From the NCBI GenBank assembly GCA_023445955.1, contig JAEXJH010000450.1, forward strand, positions 1-8,062: a stretch of 8,062 nucleotides of DNA, written 5' to 3'. Source of the DNA: Pseudomonadota bacterium (GTDB lineage: Bacteria > Pseudomonadota > Alphaproteobacteria > Caulobacterales > Caulobacteraceae). Of this stretch, positions 5,912 to 8,062 are shown piece after piece. The position numbers and the translations under genes were made by a program. Below the pieces are notes generated by a model. That model was not told where the DNA came from and ran no database searches. It worked only from the letters and a program-made list of their open reading frames with translations. Positions within the stretch are counted from its first letter, which is position 1. The number at the start of each line of letters is the position of its first letter.

Positions 5912-5971
5912 ACGGCGGCGATGCGCCACAAGCGCACATTGGCTTGCCTCCGGCAGTCCCACGTTCATTGG
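5912..5971 (+). repeat. Dispersed intergenic repeat, copy D (diverged)
   Basis: From 5912 to 5945 I count 25 of 34 matches to 5607-5640 of copy C, including TGCGCCA and ACATTGG blocks at the same spacing. The rest (CCGGCAGTCCCACGTTCATT) is only loosely similar. It lies in the 154-bp gap between the TPR remnant and the permease stop, where I see no gene and no clear terminator for either. Confidence 0.45.
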
Positions 5972-5982
5972 GCCCGGCGACT

Positions 5983-7341
5983 TCAGAACCTGATGCGTCG
6001 TGCCGCTCTTGTCGCGCTCAACCACATGATCATCGCGCCAACGAAGAGCGCCAGCATCGGGACGATTGGCGCCGAACTCGACGGCGTCCTCGCCGCATAG
6101 ACCGGCAGCCGCTCGAAATCCGCGCGCGTGAACGGGCGCTCGTTGAAGAGGTAGGGATAGTAGAAGTCCTGCAGCCGGCGATGAAACCGCGTGATGCTGT
6201 CCTGGTAGGCCAGATGCGCCTGCAGGTCGCTGTCGGCTATCCGATGGATCAGGCTCTGGGCGGCGGCGGCCGGCGAGAGCCAACCAAGGCGCTCGGTCCA
6301 GGCCTGGCGAACGGCGAGGCTGGCGCGATAGGCGCGAACCTGACCCGCCACGCTCTCGTCGCCCATCTCGTGCATGGCGTAGTACCATTTCCAGTGGAAG
6401 CGACCGCCCACCGGCGGCGTGCCCCGCCATTCCGGATGCTTGGCGACAAACGGGCCCATGGTGGCCTCGCGCGGGACATCCCAGGCGTGGTGAACCGCCT
6501 CGCGCTGGGCCAGGGTCAAGTCGACGCCGCGTCCCACCGGCACGGCGCGCGACAGGACCGCGTTGCCGAGGGCTGGTACCAGCAAGACAAGCACGATCCA
6601 ACAGCCGACCAGGGTCGCGGCGTTGAACGCCGAGCGTCGCCCCCAGGCGCCGAACAGCAGGCCGAGCCCCGTCCAGAACGCCACATAGAGCGCGGCTGTC
6701 AGCGACAGGATGGCCACGCCCGCGACCGGCGCTCGCGCGATCGCCGCGCCCAGCAGGAAGGGGGGCAGCAGCGCCAGGAGCACCAGCACCAGCCGCAAGC
6801 CGGCGCGCTGCAGCCACAGATCGCCCGCCTTCGCCGGCAAAGCGCTCAGCACCCGCAGGCGGCCCGCTTCGCGTTCGCTGGAGACGAGGTCGTGCATCAG
6901 GACGATGATCGCCAGCGGCGCCAGGTAGATCAGCACGAACGCGAAATCGAACGGCCCGGGCAAGGCCAGCTCGGGATTGATCGCCTCGGTCTCGTACAGC
7001 TGCGCCTGAAGGCCAAGCAGGCGTACCCGCAGCACATAGGGCTGGATGTCCCTCTGCCCCATCGCGGCGAAGGCCAGGGGCGAGGGCCGATCCGAGGTCA
7101 GGTGGAAGGTGTAGTAGGCCGCATAGCCGGCCTCGCCGTCGGGCTTGCCGTAGTCCTTGGCGACGGACGCCAGGTCACGCGCCTGCGCCGCCTCGACGCG
7201 CTCGATGATTCTGTTCTGGCGAGCGCTGGCCGACAGCCCGGCCACGACCGCCACCAGCGACAAGGCCAGCAGCAAGACCAGGGCGGCGGCGCTGACCCGC
7301 GAGCGGAGCAGCAGGCGCAGTTCATATCGGAGGCCGATCAT
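5983..7341 (-). CDS. ABC-2-type transporter permease, DUF3526 family
   Basis: 452 residues from ATG 7341. AAGGA lies 6 bases before it and the ATG overlaps the upstream stop as ATGA, so this start is firmer than the longer frame that extends further upstream. Membrane segments by eye: 17-36 (after MIGLRYELRLLLRSR), 132-150, 181-201, 206-230, 243-264 and 424-442. A large extracytoplasmic domain falls between 37 and 130 and another between 265 and 422 (HHAWDVPREATMGPFVAKHP, HWKWYYAMHEMGD). DLVSSEREAGRLRVLSALP (151-169), the coupling loop following the second segment, is the best family mark of ABC-2 permeases. In known systems this type works as a pair with a sister permease and a separate ATPase, as an exporter in the inner membrane. 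The sister gene here is truncated and no ATPase is visible, so the pump is probably not functional as it stands. Substrate unknown. Confidence 0.85.
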   Translation of the reverse strand: MIGLRYELRLLLRSRVSAAALVLLLALSLVAVVAGLSASARQNRIIERVEAAQARDLASVAKDYGKPDGEAGYAAYYTFHLTSDRPSPLAFAAMGQRDIQPYVLRVRLLGLQAQLYETEAINPELALPGPFDFAFVLIYLAPLAIIVLMHDLVSSEREAGRLRVLSALPAKAGDLWLQRAGLRLVLVLLALLPPFLLGAAIARAPVAGVAILSLTAALYVAFWTGLGLLFGAWGRRSAFNAATLVGCWIVLVLLVPALGNAVLSRAVPVGRGVDLTLAQREAVHHAWDVPREATMGPFVAKHPEWRGTPPVGGRFHWKWYYAMHEMGDESVAGQVRAYRASLAVRQAWTERLGWLSPAAAAQSLIHRIADSDLQAHLAYQDSITRFHRRLQDFYYPYLFNERPFTRADFERLPVYAARTPSSSAPIVPMLALFVGAMIMWLSATRAARRIRF

Positions 7342-7964
7342 CGGGCGTCCTTGCGAAGGCGGCGGGCCACGGGCGCGCACAGGGCGAGCAGCACGATCAG
7401 CCAAGCCGTCAGGATGGCGAGGTTGGCGGCGATGCGACCGCCGGCCAGGCGCAGCATGTCGGGCGCGACATAGGCGAAGCTGGGCACTCGCTCCCAGTTG
7501 GCGGCCGAGATCCGCGGATCGTCGCCAGCGTTCTGGTTGGGGATCTGCTCGACCTGCATCCGGTTGAGCGCCTGGACGAAGGCGTAGCGATAGCGCTCGA
7601 CCTGATCGAGGAAGTCCTGATGGCGCTCGATGTCCGTGCCGGCCAAGCTCATCGAGGCCTGGCGCAGGGCGATCACGGGGCTGACGAGGCCGAAGCCGCG
7701 CACGAAACCGTTCTGGACCTGCTCGCGCGCAAAGGCTTCGCGGGCGTGGCGATCGAACAGCTGGCTGGTCAGGCGCTCGCCCTCCATGCCGACGAGGCCG
7801 CTCCATTGCACGGGCAGGTCTTCGACCCGCTGAACGCCGTATCGGGCCAGGGTCCTGGCCTTGAAGGCCGCGAAGTAAGGGTCGTTGGGATTGTGGCTGT
7901 CGCCGATCTTCTTGTGGCTGGCGATTGTTTTGTCTCCAGTTTGGATCCTCGCCATTCGCGGCAT
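7338..7964 (-). pseudogene. N-terminally truncated sister ABC-2 permease, DUF3526 family
   Basis: The frame gives 208 residues from ATG 7964 to TGA 7338-7340, but family proteins have about 450. What remains is the C-terminal part: the extracytoplasmic domain (HNPNDPYFAAFKARTLARYG at 24-43, VEDLPVQWSGLVGMEGERLT at 47-66, GLVSPVIALRQASMSLAGTD at 92-111, a helical part RHQDFLDQVERYRYAFVQAL) and one membrane segment (about 178-199, AANLAILTAWLIVLLALCAP). The first membrane segments and the ABC-2 coupling loop are absent. The first 9-20 residues (MPRMARIQTG...) do not resemble the family and use lower-GC codons (ACT GGA GAC AAA ACA), so a junction lies near 7925-7950. It overlaps the next permease by four bases (ATGA), which shows that the two formed one operon. 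The remnant could still be translated and drive the downstream gene. Confidence 0.72.
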
Positions 7965-7975
7965 GCGTCGCGGTT

Positions 7976-8062
7976 CTAAAAAGCTGTACCCTTTAGCTGC
8001 GGCTTCATGATTGTTGGGGGCGATGGTGGCGATCTACCATGTTTGGCGGACGCCTGTGGGGC
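7976..8062 (-). CDS. C-terminal tail of an unidentified gene entering from the right edge
   Basis: On the minus strand a frame is open from the window edge to TAG 7976-7978 and ends ...SPPSPPTIMKPQLKGTAF. It is 28 codons long and differs in frame from the truncated permease, whose own frame has a stop near 8034. I do not recognise the sequence. Its position exactly where the permease gene is broken makes a mobile-element gene or a rearranged neighbour plausible, but 28 codons may also be chance. Confidence 0.25.
   Translation of the reverse strand, partial: APQASAKHGRSPPSPPTIMKPQLKGTAF

Noticed and set aside
5831..6817. A 328-codon minus-strand frame overlapping the permease in another frame
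   Set aside because: Arg/Pro/Ala/Gly-rich low-complexity product with no motif. The overlapping frame encodes a recognisable ABC-2 permease.
5944..7473. A 509-codon open frame on the plus strand opposite the permease
   Set aside because: Its product is dominated by Arg, Gln, Gly and Asp with no domain or membrane pattern. It is the antisense shadow of the GC-rich permease genes, which have clear family features.
7342..7806. Upstream extension of the intact permease frame to 7806
   Set aside because: This part lies out of frame inside the truncated sister permease and reads as Arg/Pro-rich sequence. The ATG at 7341, with a ribosome site and ATGA overlap, is the real start.
7920..7975. The stretch at the permease junction considered as an insertion-sequence end
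   Set aside because: No matching terminal inverted repeat or target duplication can be shown inside the window, and no transposase motif is visible. Kept only as a possible junction.

Overview
The window is high-GC DNA whose gene content fits an alphaproteobacterium. A Caulobacter/Phenylobacterium-like or sphingomonad-like host is my best guess, from the MarR, DUF5694 and DUF3526 family types and the GC-rich third codon positions. This is inference, because there is no rRNA or other marker gene. I see no CRISPR array, tRNA, phage gene or complete insertion sequence.

Left part (1-2924). A MarR-family regulator runs off the left edge on the minus strand. It is divergent from a secreted alpha/beta hydrolase of the S33 (proline iminopeptidase / tripeptidyl aminopeptidase-like) type. 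The 86 bp between them carry related TTCA/TTGA half-sites that look like the MarR operator, so the pair reads as a substrate- or toxicant-responsive regulator with its target enzyme. About 200 bp later, on the same strand, lies a DUF5694 protein of the TraB/GumN/EreA-like superfamily with a hydrophobic N-terminus.

Middle (2925-5830). This is a gene-poor corridor holding a possible 76-residue orphan protein, a TetR/AefR-type repressor (minus, TTG start), a small membrane-protein frame interrupted by one TGA, and an orphan NarL/FixJ-type response regulator (plus, TTG start). The last codon of the small membrane frame overlaps the start of the response regulator. After the regulator comes a remnant of a TPR-containing protein. 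Four diverged copies of one intergenic repeat (A 2941, B 3581, C 5553, D 5912) lie in the gaps of this corridor.

Right part (5831-8062). On the minus strand there is a complete ABC-2-type permease of the DUF3526 family. It is coupled by a 4-base ATGA overlap to a second permease of the same family, of which only the C-terminal part is left. Just upstream of that truncated gene the composition changes, and a different minus-strand frame enters from the right edge. The exporter operon therefore looks broken: the N-terminal membrane domain of one permease and the ATPase are not visible.

I did not find a clearly new multi-gene system. The most useful leads are the dispersed repeat family, the TGA-interrupted small membrane protein coupled to the response regulator, the MarR operator array and the truncated exporter operon.
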